Positions 44,120 to 55,249 of a stretch of 64,000 nucleotides of DNA are shown piece after piece. The position numbers were made by a program, and so were the translations under genes. Source of the stretch: Corbicula japonica (lineage: Eukaryota > Mollusca > Bivalvia > Venerida > Cyrenidae). The stretch covers positions 8,680,001-8,744,000 of the forward strand of contig JAZAYU010000013.1 of NCBI GenBank assembly GCA_038501625.1. Reading direction: 5' to 3'. Every line of letters starts with the position of its first letter. The first letter of the stretch is position 1. The notes beneath the pieces are model-generated. The model saw only the letters and a program-made list of their open reading frames with translations. It had not been told where the DNA came from and ran no database searches.

Positions 44120-46329
44120 CTAGAAATGTGTCCATAGGACACGGATGCCCCCGCTATGCATCGTTTCCAGATACTAAAGTGCAATGATGGGAATAATAGC
44201 ATTTCAAAGACAGTGATGTTCGAGTAATTATAAGAATATGCATAAACTTGATGATCAAGTAAATTATTTGTATTTGTGGCACTGTTGTCTTCTCATTACG
44301 GAAATGTCTGTGAAGAAGTTGGTGGTAATGCAATGCAATGTCATAGTGAACATTTGTGCCAAGTTATTTTGAAATCCCTTCATTCATAAAGAAGTTATAG
44401 CCCGAACAAGTAAATTCAAGTTTTAGTAACTGTGACCTTGACCTTGGACTTACAGGCATGGGTAATGTATGCAACACACCGCCTTGTCATGGTGAACATT
44501 TGTGCCAAGTTATTTTGAAAACCCTCCATTCAAAACAAAGTAATAGCCCGGACAAGGAAATTCTATTTTTAGTAACAGTGACCTTGACCTTGGACCTACA
44601 GGCATGGACATGGTACACAACTCACCACCTTGTCATGGTGAACATTTCTGCCAAGTTATTTTGAAATTACTATATTCCTAATGTAGTTACAACCCTGACA
44701 AGAAAATTCTATTTTAGTAACAGTGACCTTGACCTTGGACCTAGGCATGGGCATGGTACGGGACACACCATCTTGTCATGATGAACATTTGTGTCAAGTT
44801 ATTTTGAAATCAATCTATTCCTAACAAAGTTACAGCCCGGACAAGAGAATTCTATTTTTAGTAACAGTGACCTTGACCAACAGGCATGGGCATGGTACGC
44901 GATACACTGCCCTGTCATGGTGAACATTTGTGTCAAGTTATTTTGAAATCCCTCCATTTATAATGAAGTTACAGCCTGGACAAGAAAATTATATTTTTAG
45001 TAACAGTGACCTTGACCTTGGACCTTCAGGCTTGGGTATTGTGCGGACACACTGCCTTGTCATAGTGAACATTTGTGCAAAGTTATTTTGAAATCCCTCC
45101 ATTCATAACAAAGTAACAGCCCGGACAAGTGAATTCTATTTTAAGTAACACTGACCTTGACCCTTGACCTACAGGCATGGGCATGGTACGTGACACATTG
45201 CCCTGTCATGGTGAACATTTGTGCCAAGTTATTTTGAAATCCCTCCATTCATAACAAAGTAACAGCCCGGACAAGAAAATTCTATTTTTAGTAACAGTGA
45301 CCTTAACCTTGGACCTAAAGGCTTGGGCATGTATGTGACATACCGTCTTGATATGGTGAACAATTATACCAAGTTATTTAAAAATCCAATAAGAAATAAC
45401 AAAGTTACAGAGCGGACAAGATTTTGCAAGAAAATTCTATTTTTAGTAACAGTGACCTTGACCTTGGACCTACAGTCACGACATACCGCCTTGTTATGGT
45501 GAACATTTGTGCCAAGTTATTTTGAAATCCCTCCATTCCAAACAAAGTTAAGGGCAAAGTGTATATTTTTCTTAACACAAAATATAAGTGAAAAAGGGGC
45601 ATAATTTGAAAATATTGGAAGCATGGTTATGGGTCTTGTTGATTATGATGTAGATTTTGATGGTGAAAATATATTTCAAGTTTCAAGGCAGTATCTCAAG
45701 TAGTTTTTAAGTTATGGGCAAAATGCACAAAATATAAGAAACAAGATATATTCCTATTAAAACTAATGTAAATGGAAGTATCAAAGGGCCATAACTTCTG
45801 AACAGAACATGTAAGAGCAAAACCCCACCTTTTTGCACAACAACATATCAGGCCAAGCATTGTGGTAAAGTTTCATCAAATTCCCAGCAGAGGTGTAGGA
45901 GGAGTTGCGTTCACAAGATATATTCCTACTAAAACTAATGTAAATGGAATTATCAAAGGGCCATAACTTCTGAACGGAACATGTAAGAGCAAAACCCCAC
46001 CTTTATGCACAACAACATATCAGGCCAAGCATTGTGGTCAAGTTTCATTAAATTCCCACCAGTAGTGTAGGAGGAGTTGCGTTCACGAGATATACTCCTA
46101 TTAAAACAAATGTAAATGGAAGTATCAAAGGGCCATAACTTCTGAACGGAACATGTAAGAGCGAAACCCCACCTTCATGCACAACTACATATCAGGCCAA
46201 GCATTGTGGTCAAGTTTCATTAAATTCCGACCAGTAGTGTAGGAGGAGTTGCGTTCACAAGAATATCGGACGGACGGACGGACAGGAGCAACTCTTAATG
46301 CCCGTCGCCATTTCATGGCGGGGGCATAA
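44120..46329 (+). mobile_element. Complete pearl-like element with two tandem cores
   Basis: 5' end: hairpin GTGTCC/GGACAC and GGATGCCCCCGCTATGC. 3' end: GGACGGACGGACGGAC, then CGTCGCCATTTCATGGCG and GGGGGCATAAA. ATGCCCCCGC and GCGGGGGCAT are subterminal inverted repeats. Core 1 has about eight units of 142-148 bp (GTGACCTTGACCTTGG, 44436-45460). A GGGGCATAATTTG segment follows, then core 2 with three units of about 160 bp (GGGCCATAACTTCTGAACGG, 45752-46265). No coding capacity. Confidence 0.7.
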
Positions 46330-46514
46330 AAAAATTAAGTGCCACCACCCCAATATTTTAACTATCAGATTTTATATTATAGCCCCTTTTATGTTGCCTT
46401 AAGTTTTGGCTACACTGAAGACAGTTAAATATTTATATGCTCAATTAACTGCGTGTGACTCTCAGGATTAACAACTGCTGATGACGGCATGGTGTTTATT
46501 CCACTTTATGGTTA

Positions 46515-46680
46515 CCGTATTCCGTTGTGCATAACGCACATTGATGTATAACGCGCACCCATAATTTTTGTAAAAATCGGCGGATAAGCCAATTTTGAAT
46601 GTATAACGAGCATCAAAAATCGGCGCAAACGTAAGAAAAATCGGCGTTATTGTGTTTTGATTGCATTTTAATTGGCTGGA
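46515..46680. repeat. Solo end of a TA/CCGTAT-type element
   Basis: TA precedes CCGTATTCCGTTGTGC at 46515, followed by repeats of ATAACGC(G)CAC and AAAATCGGCG. No inverted partner end is seen nearby. Confidence 0.4.
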
Positions 46681-46789
46681 TATTATCAATGATGGTTTTG
46701 TTTTTTGTTTTTGTCATATCAGATTCAGGTGTCCAACTCTTATCAAGTACTTCATGTATCAAATTTGTTGAAATCCATTATGTCAGTTC

Positions 46790-47541
46790 CATTTAAATCT
46801 TTTGAGAAATGTTAATGATATTAGTTCTTGCAAGAAAACTTTCTGTGAAAAGGGGCATAACTGTGAAAATATTTTTGGAAGAGTTACGGGTATGTTGGAA
46901 ATGTAGAAAGAATATGATTATGATATTGAAAATTTATTATAAATTTGAAGTTGATATGGACTAAGTGCATGCAAGCTTTATTACGTGCATACAAAATAGC
47001 ACATAATGTTAGTGAAAAGTGGGCCAGATAAACAAAAACGGTTGCTAATAGATGACAGATCTTGTTGGTTATGATGTTAAATATGATGGTGAAAATATAA
47101 TTTCAAATAGGAAGTTGACAACTTTAGCTGTTTAAAAGTTATAAACCAGGTTGGAAGTTTAGAAAAACCTTTAACAGAAAAACTTAATTTAAAAGGGACA
47201 TATTTAAAATAAAAGTAGCAGAGTTATGGGTCTGGTTGGTAATAATGTAGATTATGATGGTGAATACACATGCCAATTAAAGATAATACCTGTAGTAGTT
47301 TCAAAACAACATTAACACAAATCTAAGTGAAAAGGGCACAAGTGAACAAATATTTTCAGTAGAGTAATGGGTCTTGCTTATGATAATGAAGATTATGATT
47401 GTGAATATAGATCACAAGTTCCAAGCTGCAACCTTAAGTGCTTTAAATCTTTGACCAATTGCATAAAAAAAGTTTAACAGATGATAGATAACACCAGAAC
47501 AAGAATGATAGCTCTCCTATTCTTTGAACAGTTGAGCTGAA
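46790..47541 (+). repeat. Degenerate tail of a tcgagctaa-type Helitron repeat
   Basis: Decayed units of GAGTTATGGGTCTTG and AAAGGGGCATAACTG, ending GATAGCTCTCCTATTCTTTGAACAGTTGAGCTGA, an eroded form of the ends at 3591 and 28756. 47542-48144 shows nothing. Confidence 0.5.
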
Positions 47542-48144
47542 CAAGAGCATAAATAATATACTATTCAAAAGTTGACAAGGATCACATATTGAAAAGATTG
47601 TGTTTATTCCTTATATAAGGTTAAAACGATAAAATATTTGCAATGATTCTAAAAAATTTTTCATTCGTCATCAGATGGTGCCGAAACAGGAATGAGCCGT
47701 CCAACTGTCTTTTGGTAGAACAGCGGTTGAAACTTTGTAGGGGCAGTAATTCGGGATAACACGAAAAGTGATCCCTATCAAATTTAGAGTAGTATATATC
47801 TTAATACTGTGTTTGAAGAGTATACTCTTTAAGTGTGAAAAGCACATTCCAAGTGGAAAAATGAAATTGTATACATACTTTTGAGTATAACATGATTTTT
47901 TGTGAATTAACAAAAGAATTTTTTATCATTTTATTCTAAAAGCATGAGCAATCTTGTGAGGAAATTTTGCCTCAAGTCATTTTTACGAGCACTTCATTTA
48001 ATGATGATTTCATCTCATAACTTTCTTATATTGCTTTTTTTTAGATGTAAAACTTTAAAATACTTCAACCCCGTCAAACCTTACCTTTGATTGTATCAAT
48101 AAAAAGTAAATACCTGTTTTTTTAATGTTATGATTAGAACAGGG

Positions 48145-48436
48145 TTCATGTAACGCTTTACTCCATATGTACATATTTTTCACATGTGCAACAGTGCAGA
48201 TCCGGATCAGTTTGCACACCATCTGACCAGGTTCTACTCTGCTTCTTGGTCAGAAATAACCTTATCAATCAAAAAGTGAACAGTGTACATCCTGATCAGA
48301 TGGCAAGGATGTGAAAATGAATAAAAATAAGATAGTCTAGATCCTGATCAGCTGGCACATATCATATGTGCCAGCTGATCAGGATCTAGACTTTTCACCC
48401 ACGGATAATAGCCATATCCCATGGAGTAAAGGGGTA
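48145..48436. repeat. F1 copy 17 with a perfect 59-bp hairpin
   Basis: Worn termini (CTTTACTCCATA / ATGGAGTAAAGG). The last hairpin (48334-48392) is a perfect palindrome of 29-bp arms with one central base. An extra partial unit (ATGTGAAAATGAATAAAAATAAG) separates it from the preceding stem. Confidence 0.75.
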
Positions 48437-48860
48437 ATTTTTCACCACTTGCCAATTCTGAATGGAATTTCAAACAGTATTTTCACTGACCACGGATGAC
48501 AGGGCAGTTCACAAATAGTGGAATCACAATAGCTAACAGATGTGCATTCCCCATTACCATATTACCAGCTACACATCTGTCTGTACTTTCTTAACTAGTT
48601 TATGATAAATAAGTATTGAGCTAGACAATAACAAATTCAATATATTACAATAAAACATTATTTACATCTAGAATATATGGAAAGTTTAATTTAAATTCAG
48701 TATGTATATGGAGATTTAAGTGTGAAGAGCCTTTCTGTACTCTACTCTTACAAAATAAGAAAACTTTACTTCTGTTTACCTAAACCATTTGTACATTAGT
48801 CTTCATCAAATTGTTTTACAAAGGTGTCTTTATTAATTTATTACTGCCTTTATTTACAGT

Positions 48861-49215
48861 ACACTGGTGCCAGGCTCCATTAGATGGCACTTTAAGTAAC
48901 TGGAACACTTCTACACTGGTGCCTGTCTTCATAAGCCTGTGCCTTGGTGAATTGTATACTGGTGCCAGGCTATTTTAGATGGTGCTTTAAGTAACTGGAA
49001 CACCTCTACACTGGTACCTGGCTTTACAACATGTGCCATGATGAATTGTATACTGGTGCCAGGCTCCGTAAGATGGCGCCTTAAGTAACTGGAACACCTC
49101 TTCACTTGTGCCACACATTTTTGAACCCGTGCCTTTATTAATTGTATACTGGTATGAGGCTCTTGATTCATCCAAGGCAAAACCTCTACACTGTTGCCAA
49201 GTTTCATAAACACGG
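48861..49215. repeat. Tandem repeat, about 108-bp units
   Basis: Three and a half units with TACACTGGTGCCAGGCTCC, GATGG(C/T)(A/G)CTTTAAGTAAC and GGAACACCTCTACACTGG. 49216-50083 holds a 20-bp duplication (TTGATATCATAAAATTCATT, 49816-49855) and nothing else. Confidence 0.8.
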
Positions 49216-50083
49216 TGGTTAAGCTACTCTGACTTTTTTTATTAAATCTCCGTCCCCCGACTTCTGTTGATCTAAGTAAGGACTTTTAATGATTTTTCAG
49301 GAAATATTTTTGACAGTCGTGTACCAAATAATTCTTTATAGAAATTTTGTATGATTAATTTAAATGCATCACGGAATAGCACACTGCTATGTTTATATAA
49401 AATTAGTGCCATAGTTAAGAAACATAGACATGTTTTTATAAAGAGAGAAAAACAAAATTGCATTGTACCGGTAAAATATATTTAGATGCTAAAAAGCCTT
49501 GAAAAAAAGTTAGCTTTTAATGAAACTTGTACTCTTCAAAGAATATGTGAATGTATTGCAAACTAGCACTGGCTATTATTTCTAGAAATTAAGGTAAGTA
49601 TAAATGCAATCGGTGAAATTTTGATACACTTTTATCTATGATCAAAGCCCCATTTGCATTGTGATGAGAATCACAAGTTAAATCCATGATTAAAACGGTA
49701 TAACATGACATGTATAAACGTCATAAATATCCTAATATTCCGTGAAGATGCTAATTTTTCAAACTTACCCTAGTTTTTGGTGATTTTGCGAAGTTTTCGG
49801 CTCCTTGTCCATTCTTTGATATCATAAAATTCATTTGATATCATAAAATTCATTAAAAGTGCTTCCCAGAGTCAAAATAGTCAGGGGACGTAGATTTGAT
49901 CAAAAATAGTCATAGTAGCTTAGCCACTGTGTTAAACCATTGCCTTGATTAACTTATTTAAATTGGACCCTTGTCACAAATGTTTCAAAATAGTGAAATA
50001 CATAGATCAAGAAGATATTATAAGATACTATTTAGAAAACGAAAACTCTGAAGGACAGAAAGCCCTCAAGTGCTTATCCTACT

Positions 50084-50265
50084 CTCTATGGTTACACCTT
50101 TTAACACATGGGTCAACAGTGCAGAACCAGATCACCCAACACATTTGTGCCATCTAATCTGGATCAACAGTGTTTGCTTCTTCTTCTGAAATAGCAACTA
50201 TTGTAGATCCTGAACACATGTGCAGGTTGATATGTCTGTCTCTGTTGTACCTGTGGAGTAAGGGT
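50084..50265. repeat. F1 copy 18, eroded, next to the host exon
   Basis: It retains ACCAGATCACCCAACAC, TGCCATCTAATCTGGATC and GTGGAGTAAGGGTT. It lies about 115 bp beyond the 3' edge of the large exon, probably in its intron. Confidence 0.5.
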
Positions 50266-50341
50266 TTATATGACCGACTATTAAAAATAAACATCACAAA
50301 CAGAAAACAAAAATAATCTAATGATTTCCACATTAGAGAGG

Positions 50342-53300
50342 TCAATGGTACAGCTGCAGGGCAATGGATAAAACTTTACCTTTGTGTTTGTCTGTCATCT
50401 TTCTGTTTTGATTTGCAACTTCTACTATTGTCCCATCTCCACACCCATTTTTGATGGTACAGTTCTTAAAATCTTCTTTTTGTTTGGAAGTAAATGTATC
50501 ACTTAACTTCTGATGTTGACTTTGTTCAAAATCTGTATCTTCTTTTGGAGATTTGACAACAACATCATCATTGTCTAAGGCAACATTATCAGAATTTTCT
50601 TTAGAGTTCTCCACATTGGTTGTATCTATGATACTTATATTATCTCTTTGTTCATTAAAACTGTTCTCTGATCCTGTAACATTATCAAGTACTGAAGACA
50701 AGTCTGAAATGTTGGCAGATGAACTTACTTCTTCCTTATCAATCAAAACTTTATTAACAGTTTCATTTTTGACGATTTCAGAGTTCTCAGCTTCCATGTT
50801 CTCTTTCATAACAACTAAACTTTTTCTTTCATCAGAAATACATGTATTCACTTCATTTTTCACTTCAAATACACATTTCATTTGATCTTCTATTGCCCTC
50901 AGAGAACAATTTTCTAGTTTGTTTTCAAGATCTAACGTCACTCCGATAGAATGGCATTCCTTATCTTCAAGTTCTTTCAATACTTTCTTGCCTTCAACTA
51001 AACCTGTTCCACTTGTCACTTCAGATGAACAGAGTTCTCCAATTTCCATTTCTTCTTTTTTTTCTTTATTTTCATTTTTTGCACATGTTCCAACTAAAAG
51101 CTGGCTTTTGTCATTCTTAGCATCCTTCTTCATATCCAACAAAAGGCCCTCAACATTTTCTGAAAATAATTTAGTTTCCATTTTAAAAGCATTTTCCTCA
51201 CTTGAATCTTTATTTTTTGTATCAACAAGAAATAGTTCAGCCTTCTTATCCTTCAAATCCTTCAAACTACAAACTTGTGTTTTTATCCAATCCATAGTTT
51301 TCTTGATATCAAGTTTTGCATTTCCAAGTATTTCATCGACATTATTAGCTTTTTGAGAAAGTTTTATTACACATTCTGTTTCACAACTTTCCTTTTTAGC
51401 TTCCCCATCAAAGCCATCACTGCCTCTATATTTATTTTGACTTTGTATGATTATTTGATCTTGTACCATTTCTTCATTGTTTACTGAACTTTCTACTTCA
51501 ATTTCATCAATGCCAGTTTCTTCATTTTGACTAGGCATAATTTGTTGAATCTCATCCTGTTCTGCACTGTCAACTGTACATTTTTGATCAATTTGTTGAC
51601 TGTCACTTTTCTGATTTTGACATAGCATCATATCCTGATATTGTACCATTTCTTCACTGTTTACAGTTCTTTTTTCATCAGTTTCAGAAGTGCCACTAAC
51701 CCCATCTTTATTTTGCTTTATTTCCTGATCTTGTACTATTTCTGCTCTGCCTTCTTTATTTTCATCTTCAGTTGGTTCTTCACTTTTATTATTAATCAGT
51801 TCCTGATTTTGTGCCACTTCTGAACTGTTTACTTTATTTTCTTCTTCAGATTTTTCTGTGCTTTTATGACTTTGGTGATGGTTATGTGTTTCATTTAGCT
51901 CTTTTTCAACATTATCAGTTTTTGAAAAGTGTTTGTTGTTTCCCTCTTCTTGTTTGCCTTCACTTTCCTTTTCACGATTTGATAGATCTAGAATGTTATC
52001 TTCCTCAAAGTCGTCATCATTTATTTCCCCTTCGTCATCTTCATACACGGTAAAACAGTCACCATCAGAAAGAAAGACTGTTTTGACCTCCTTCAAATCA
52101 CTTTCTTTAACTGAACTTTCATTGTCAATGTTTTCTTCAGCATAGTCATATGCTTTGTCTATATTCGTAGTAATTTGCTTTCTATTAATTTCCAATTCAT
52201 TAAAACTATCCAAATCATTTTCTTCAAAATGCCAATTTTCTGTTAGATTCATGTATGTGTCACTGCCAGTCACAGAATGATTTATGTCAGTGTCACTTTC
52301 TGTGTCACTGTTATACACTTTCTCTAGCAGAGGTGGTGAGTTTTCATTCACATCTGTTAAGTCACCTTCTCTTACAAAATCTATTTCATGCACAAATAGA
52401 TTTGGAATAATTTCACTTGTTACAGTCAGATCAAGGTCTTGTTTCTCATCTGGATTTGCATCAGAATTGTCTTCTAATTTCTGTTTATCAGTACCTCCAT
52501 ACATTATATCATTCAATTCTTCTGCATCCATAGTCTCAGTTTTATCACTTTTGATATCAAAATCTTTTTCTGGTGATGAATCTCTCTGAATTTCTATAGA
52601 GTAGCCATTAATAGTGTAGCTAACAATCGAGTCTGTTTCATATTCTTCAAGTGTTAATTCTTCTTTCTTCATGCAGACTCCTTCTAAAACATGTTCATTA
52701 TTATCAATAATATCTACTGAACTTGTAAAATGTTCTTCTGAGCCACTGTTTACTGGTATAACAGATGTTTTCTCTAAGTAATTAAGTTTTTTCTTCTCAT
52801 TTGCTGATGACTTGAGAGGTATTTTAAAATGAGGTACACTGCTTGGAGCAAACTGAGATTTCATAAAAGATTTTTGATTGAAATGCTCCTGTCCTGTAAC
52901 CCGACTCTGTTTATCCCCTGTTGTTTTATTGCTTGATCCCTTAGAATTCTCTTTCAATTTCCACCAACTGGGTTTAAGTGTGCTTTTTGATGATCTTTGA
53001 TCAATCTTTGTGTTAGAGATTTTTTTACCCTTTGTTTTCTTATCACATTTTTCACTTACATAGGATTTCTGCAAACGTTTGAAGGTCTTTTCAATCCCAA
53101 CCTTTCCATTATTGCCACTTTGTAAAGTCTTTGACAGGGACATTACTCTAGGATCCACAAGAGCCATAGATTCTTGCAGGAGATCATGCAAAGAGTTTGA
53201 ATCATTAGATGCATTTTCGAAAGTACTTTTCACAGACATCACAAGGTTATGTTTGAACTGACTTTTCCATGTCTGTCTAACATGTATCTCTTTTGGATTA

Positions 53301-54877
53301 ATTTTTCTTAAATAAATAAGTGGGTTTTTACAGAATAATTGTTTAATGGAGCTGTATTTTCTACGGAGGAGACAAAGGCACTTATTTGAATCCTTCTGCC
53401 AGCTTTTTAATTTCAGTCTGTAATGCCTTGAACAACAGTATTTTAAAAGCTCATCATCATTGAGTATTTTTGGACACTGAGAAGTTACTGATATTTTTTG
53501 CGAAGGACCACAGAGATCTGGTAATACTGATAATGTGCTGGCTGCTTTGGTTGGTGATAAAGATGGAGATGAAGGAAAATTTCCAGATGGTACAGTCGAT
53601 GAAAATGATGCAACTGACTGAGGCAAGAATGGAGAAGTGAGATCTTTGGTTGGAGAAACTGTCTTTGACACTCCCTGCAGGTGCACTCTTAGTCTTTGTT
53701 CATGTTTATGCATGGGCCCTGTTTTCCCGATGTTGTCTGGAGAAACAGGGTATTTGTCAATTATATGCCATGTCTCTTTGTTTGATTTGTTTTTAGGTCC
53801 TTTGAAAATGTTAAATGTATCTGGACATCTGTCATGTTTGATTTTGAGTAACACCTTTTCATTACTCAGATATGTGTCTCGCTTCTCTAAAGAAGGGAAA
53901 TGTGTATGCAGTTTTCTTTCATTGTTTTGTGAATCCTTTTTAAAGTTCTGCTCCACTTTAAAAGGTTCTGAAAACAGATCTTCAAAACTTCCCATTTGAG
54001 ACCTTAACTTTTCTATCTTCTTTCTTCTCTTCAATTTGAGGTCTGCAAAATGCTGTGCTTTGCTGGAAGCATCATCTTTGGAAAACTCCCTTTGACCTTT
54101 GTAGGCTTGGAGATTTGCAGACTCTGCAGCTGATGCATTCATTGCTTGATAAATTTTTGATTTTACATTGTCTTGTTTATAGTATAATTTATCTTTTTGT
54201 TTTCTGGTGTGCCCAAAGGAGCTCTTCTCTCTTTTTCTCTGTTTTATTATTTTATTTCGCTGATAACACACCAACTTCTTTCCTTTTTCAATTTCTGCAA
54301 CGTCTATGTAATTAGTTACCTCTCTTTCCTCTCTACATAATATTCTTTCACTAGGGCGTTTGTCCTTACTTTCCTTCAAGTCAAAATTCTCTATTCCAGA
54401 ATCTTTTTCAGCATTTTTCAAGTTTTCACTGATATATCTATGTTTAGCATTAGGCAGCTCGTTACAATTGTTATGGGTTTCAACTAAAGACAATGTCACA
54501 GTCTCTAACTTATTATGAGGCTTTACACATTCATTCAAACTGTCCCCAACTATGGCACAGTCTCTGACAGTTTGAAGTTTTTGTCCAGCTGAACTCTGCT
54601 GTCCTCCTTCACAATGAGAGGTAGACAACAATACATGCTGACAATGTAGGTCTCCTTTCCAAAAATCTCTCTTGATACCAGATGAATTTTCTTGAACATC
54701 TATACAATCACTAACTCTTAAGGCACTGCCTTTGTCATTCTTGTTTTCTTTAATTTCTTCTTTATTACTGTTAAATTTTTCTGATGAATTAGTTCTTGCA
54801 GGAGTTGTGTCCAGTTGTTTTGACAGTACAGCAGTGAGATTAGTAGGTAAATAAGTATTAGTATAGGGCACTGACAT
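50342..54877 (-). CDS. Large uncharacterised disordered host protein (single long exon)
   Basis: A continuous 1511-codon frame, by far the longest here and the only convincing host gene. I do not recognise the family. The ATG at 54877 lies 24 bases inside an exon whose acceptor (TTTTTTCTCTATTTTCAG|G) ends at 54902; stops upstream support this start. Near the 3' end CACAAAG|GTAAAG at 50380/50379 looks like a donor, so the last ~12 codons to 50342 are probably intron read-through and the protein continues elsewhere. Residues 1-650 are Lys/Arg/Ser-rich with one Cys-containing ordered-looking stretch (DDELLKYCCSRHYRLKLKSW). Residues about 750-1500 are strongly acidic (Glu/Asp/Ser/Asn). Residues about 1015-1165 hold five degenerate ~30-residue repeats (VNSEEMVQDQ-like). 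No membrane segment or signal peptide is seen. A nuclear or cytoskeletal scaffold is possible but unproven. Confidence 0.85.
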   Translation of the reverse strand: MSVPYTNTYLPTNLTAVLSKQLDTTPARTNSSEKFNSNKEEIKENKNDKGSALRVSDCIDVQENSSGIKRDFWKGDLHCQHVLLSTSHCEGGQQSSAGQKLQTVRDCAIVGDSLNECVKPHNKLETVTLSLVETHNNCNELPNAKHRYISENLKNAEKDSGIENFDLKESKDKRPSERILCREEREVTNYIDVAEIEKGKKLVCYQRNKIIKQRKREKSSFGHTRKQKDKLYYKQDNVKSKIYQAMNASAAESANLQAYKGQREFSKDDASSKAQHFADLKLKRRKKIEKLRSQMGSFEDLFSEPFKVEQNFKKDSQNNERKLHTHFPSLEKRDTYLSNEKVLLKIKHDRCPDTFNIFKGPKNKSNKETWHIIDKYPVSPDNIGKTGPMHKHEQRLRVHLQGVSKTVSPTKDLTSPFLPQSVASFSSTVPSGNFPSSPSLSPTKAASTLSVLPDLCGPSQKISVTSQCPKILNDDELLKYCCSRHYRLKLKSWQKDSNKCLCLLRRKYSSIKQLFCKNPLIYLRKINPKEIHVRQTWKSQFKHNLVMSVKSTFENASNDSNSLHDLLQESMALVDPRVMSLSKTLQSGNNGKVGIEKTFKRLQKSYVSEKCDKKTKGKKISNTKIDQRSSKSTLKPSWWKLKENSKGSSNKTTGDKQSRVTGQEHFNQKSFMKSQFAPSSVPHFKIPLKSSANEKKKLNYLEKTSVIPVNSGSEEHFTSSVDIIDNNEHVLEGVCMKKEELTLEEYETDSIVSYTINGYSIEIQRDSSPEKDFDIKSDKTETMDAEELNDIMYGGTDKQKLEDNSDANPDEKQDLDLTVTSEIIPNLFVHEIDFVREGDLTDVNENSPPLLEKVYNSDTESDTDINHSVTGSDTYMNLTENWHFEENDLDSFNELEINRKQITTNIDKAYDYAEENIDNESSVKESDLKEVKTVFLSDGDCFTVYEDDEGEINDDDFEEDNILDLSNREKESEGKQEEGNNKHFSKTDNVEKELNETHNHHQSHKSTEKSEEENKVNSSEVAQNQELINNKSEEPTEDENKEGRAEIVQDQEIKQNKDGVSGTSETDEKRTVNSEEMVQYQDMMLCQNQKSDSQQIDQKCTVDSAEQDEIQQIMPSQNEETGIDEIEVESSVNNEEMVQDQIIIQSQNKYRGSDGFDGEAKKESCETECVIKLSQKANNVDEILGNAKLDIKKTMDWIKTQVCSLKDLKDKKAELFLVDTKNKDSSEENAFKMETKLFSENVEGLLLDMKKDAKNDKSQLLVGTCAKNENKEKKEEMEIGELCSSEVTSGTGLVEGKKVLKELEDKECHSIGVTLDLENKLENCSLRAIEDQMKCVFEVKNEVNTCISDERKSLVVMKENMEAENSEIVKNETVNKVLIDKEEVSSSANISDLSSVLDNVTGSENSFNEQRDNISIIDTTNVENSKENSDNVALDNDDVVVKSPKEDTDFEQSQHQKLSDTFTSKQKEDFKNCTIKNGCGDGTIVEVANQNRKMTDKHKGKVLSIALQLYH

Positions 54878-54878
54878 T

Positions 54879-54920
54879 ACTGTTTAGTTCCTGTGCATTT
54901 CCTGAAAATAGAGAAAAAAT
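54879..54920 (-). other. Splice acceptor of the large exon
   Basis: Minus strand reads a pyrimidine tract then TTTTCAG|G, with AG at 54903-54902, followed by a short 5' untranslated stretch containing an in-frame stop before the ATG. An upstream non-coding exon is implied but was not located. Confidence 0.55.
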
Positions 54921-55249
54921 ACACTAGTAATAAAACATCTCAAAATATCTGAACACAAGAATTTTCTCATTTTACAAATGTTCAGCATTAGGAAACATAA
55001 TGTGCTTCAAAGATGATTCATAATTTAATTGGGGATACTTAAAGACTACATTTGAAAATCTTAAATGTTTTAACAATGTATATATAACTGTATACAAACA
55101 CAAGTTCCAAATTGCCAAAACATGTATTGCTGCCATGAAAATGAAACAATAGAATTTAGTGTTCTGCCGAAATCATGTGTTGCCTGCTTGCAAAAAGTTG
55201 AAATGTGGGCCTATGTTTTATCTTAAATGATGAAAAGATGTAATTTAAG

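Noticed and set aside
50553..54315. Several plus-strand ORFs of 60-145 codons rich in Ser/Phe/Leu
   Set aside because: Antisense shadows of the large acidic/Lys-rich minus-strand exon.
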